DNA of 64,000 bases from Saccharicrinis carchari. GTDB taxonomy: Bacteria; Bacteroidota; Bacteroidia; Bacteroidales; Marinilabiliaceae. The translations under genes were made by a program, and so were the position numbers. Numbering within the stretch: position 1 is the stretch's first letter; every line of letters starts with the position of its first letter. Location: assembly GCF_900182605.1 (NCBI RefSeq), contig NZ_FXTB01000003.1, forward strand, positions 248,001 to 312,000, read 5' to 3'. Below are positions 63,527 to 64,000 of the stretch, piece by piece. The notes under the pieces are model-generated. The model was given only the letters and a program-made list of their open reading frames with translations, searched no databases and was not told where the DNA came from.

Positions 63527-64000
63527 ATGGCAAAATCGGATAAAGAGGAAATGACTTTTTTGCAGCATCTCGAAGAGTTAAGGTGGCATCTGGTAAGGTC
63601 GTTCGCATCGGTTTTTGTGGTGGCGATTGTTGCCTTTATGTTTAAAAATATAGTTTTCGACACCATTATTTTTGGCCCAAGCAGCCCGGAGTTTTTTACT
63701 AACAGAATGCTTACCTTATTAGCCGATCGGCTAAGCCTGCCCGCACTGGCTATTAATCAGGAGGTAATTAAATTTCAGAATATATTAATGGCAGGTCAGT
63801 TTACCATGCACCTTAAAGTTTCTTTTATCGCGGGTTTGGTAGTTGCTTTTCCGTATATTTTCTGGGAGTTCTGGCGTTTTATAAAACCGGCCTTGTATCA
63901 GGAGGAGGTTAACCATTCAAGAGGCGCCATATTTTTTGCTTCTATCCTTTTTTCGGTGGGTATATTGTTTGCCTACTATATTATCTGTCCGCTATCGGTA
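63527..64000 (+). CDS. tatC: Sec-independent translocase TatC, N-terminal part (cut by window end)
   Basis: The frame is open for 158 codons to the end of the window. TatC is the twin-arginine signal receptor of the Tat export channel. The typical start is present: MTFLQHLEELRWHLVRSF (the L-x-E-L-R motif), then the first helix, a periplasmic loop longer than in E. coli, and the conserved YIFWEFWRFIKPALYQEE followed by the next helix. Several Tat-signal proteins occur in the window (8468 and 60859), which would be its clients. The first part looks intact. Confidence 0.95.
   Translation, partial: MAKSDKEEMTFLQHLEELRWHLVRSFASVFVVAIVAFMFKNIVFDTIIFGPSSPEFFTNRMLTLLADRLSLPALAINQEVIKFQNILMAGQFTMHLKVSFIAGLVVAFPYIFWEFWRFIKPALYQEEVNHSRGAIFFASILFSVGILFAYYIICPLSV

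Overview
The window reads as a chromosomal segment of a member of the Bacteroidota. Indicators are the fused ccoN-ccoO oxidase subunit, several PorT-type outer-membrane barrels, DUF2723 and DUF6427 membrane proteins, an ECF sigma/anti-sigma operon, and promoters of the Bacteroidota -33/-7 type (TAnnTTTG). A marine or anaerobe-related lineage such as Marinilabiliales is a guess. No rRNA, tRNA, CRISPR array or intact insertion sequence was recognised.

Left edge (1-2350). This AT-rich zone holds broken genes. A truncated HlyD-type secretion protein is followed by three repeats of one layout: the 3' end of a small bacteriocin-like peptide gene, a strong hairpin, then a 40-59 residue membrane protein that could be an immunity protein. 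Next come an unidentified C-terminal remnant, an intact PAP2 phosphatase and a decayed alpha/beta hydrolase. It looks like an eroded (or mis-assembled) peptide-secretion island.

Respiration (2495-20802). A large alpha-2-macroglobulin lipoprotein gene on the minus strand faces away from a long plus-strand gene run. That run encodes a Tat-exported ferredoxin, an NrfD-like quinol-interacting membrane subunit and a membrane-anchored cytochrome c. They are followed by ccoS, fused ccoNO, ccoQ, monohaem ccoP, ccoG, ccoH, a SulfE/TauE-like ccoH2 and the copper ATPase ccoI. I infer a compact quinol:cytochrome c oxidoreductase feeding a cbb3 oxidase, together with the oxidase assembly factors. Short hairpin repeats sit in two of its gaps.

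Middle (20996-44400). This part carries phosphatidylserine synthase, two PorT-like barrels each followed by a terminator, and a carbamoyltransferase/DUF6427 pair. It continues with purD, a polysaccharide deacetylase next to a DUF2723 glycosyltransferase-like protein, and metY and homoserine dehydrogenase for methionine/threonine supply, with structured RNA signals upstream of each. A Na/Pi cotransporter, an MFS transporter, an MBL-fold hydrolase, a small conserved lipoprotein, Hsp20 and two overlapping OmpA-type genes follow.

Right part (45034-64000). An ECF sigma factor and a putative membrane anti-sigma precede two paralogous surface barrels; the second carries six WG repeats. Then come a gamma carbonic anhydrase, YifB, pyrophosphatase, and a Zur-ZnuA-ZnuC-ZnuB zinc operon with a palindrome overlapping its promoter. 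IspD, a lipoprotein, DUF2461 and HdeD-like proteins follow, then DUF362 plus a NapH-NapG-like fused polyferredoxin, ComF, another barrel, and the start of tatC, which runs off the window. TatC would serve the Tat-signal proteins seen here. Many gene starts given here are the internal ATG that begins a proper signal peptide or family N-terminus, rather than the longest open frame.
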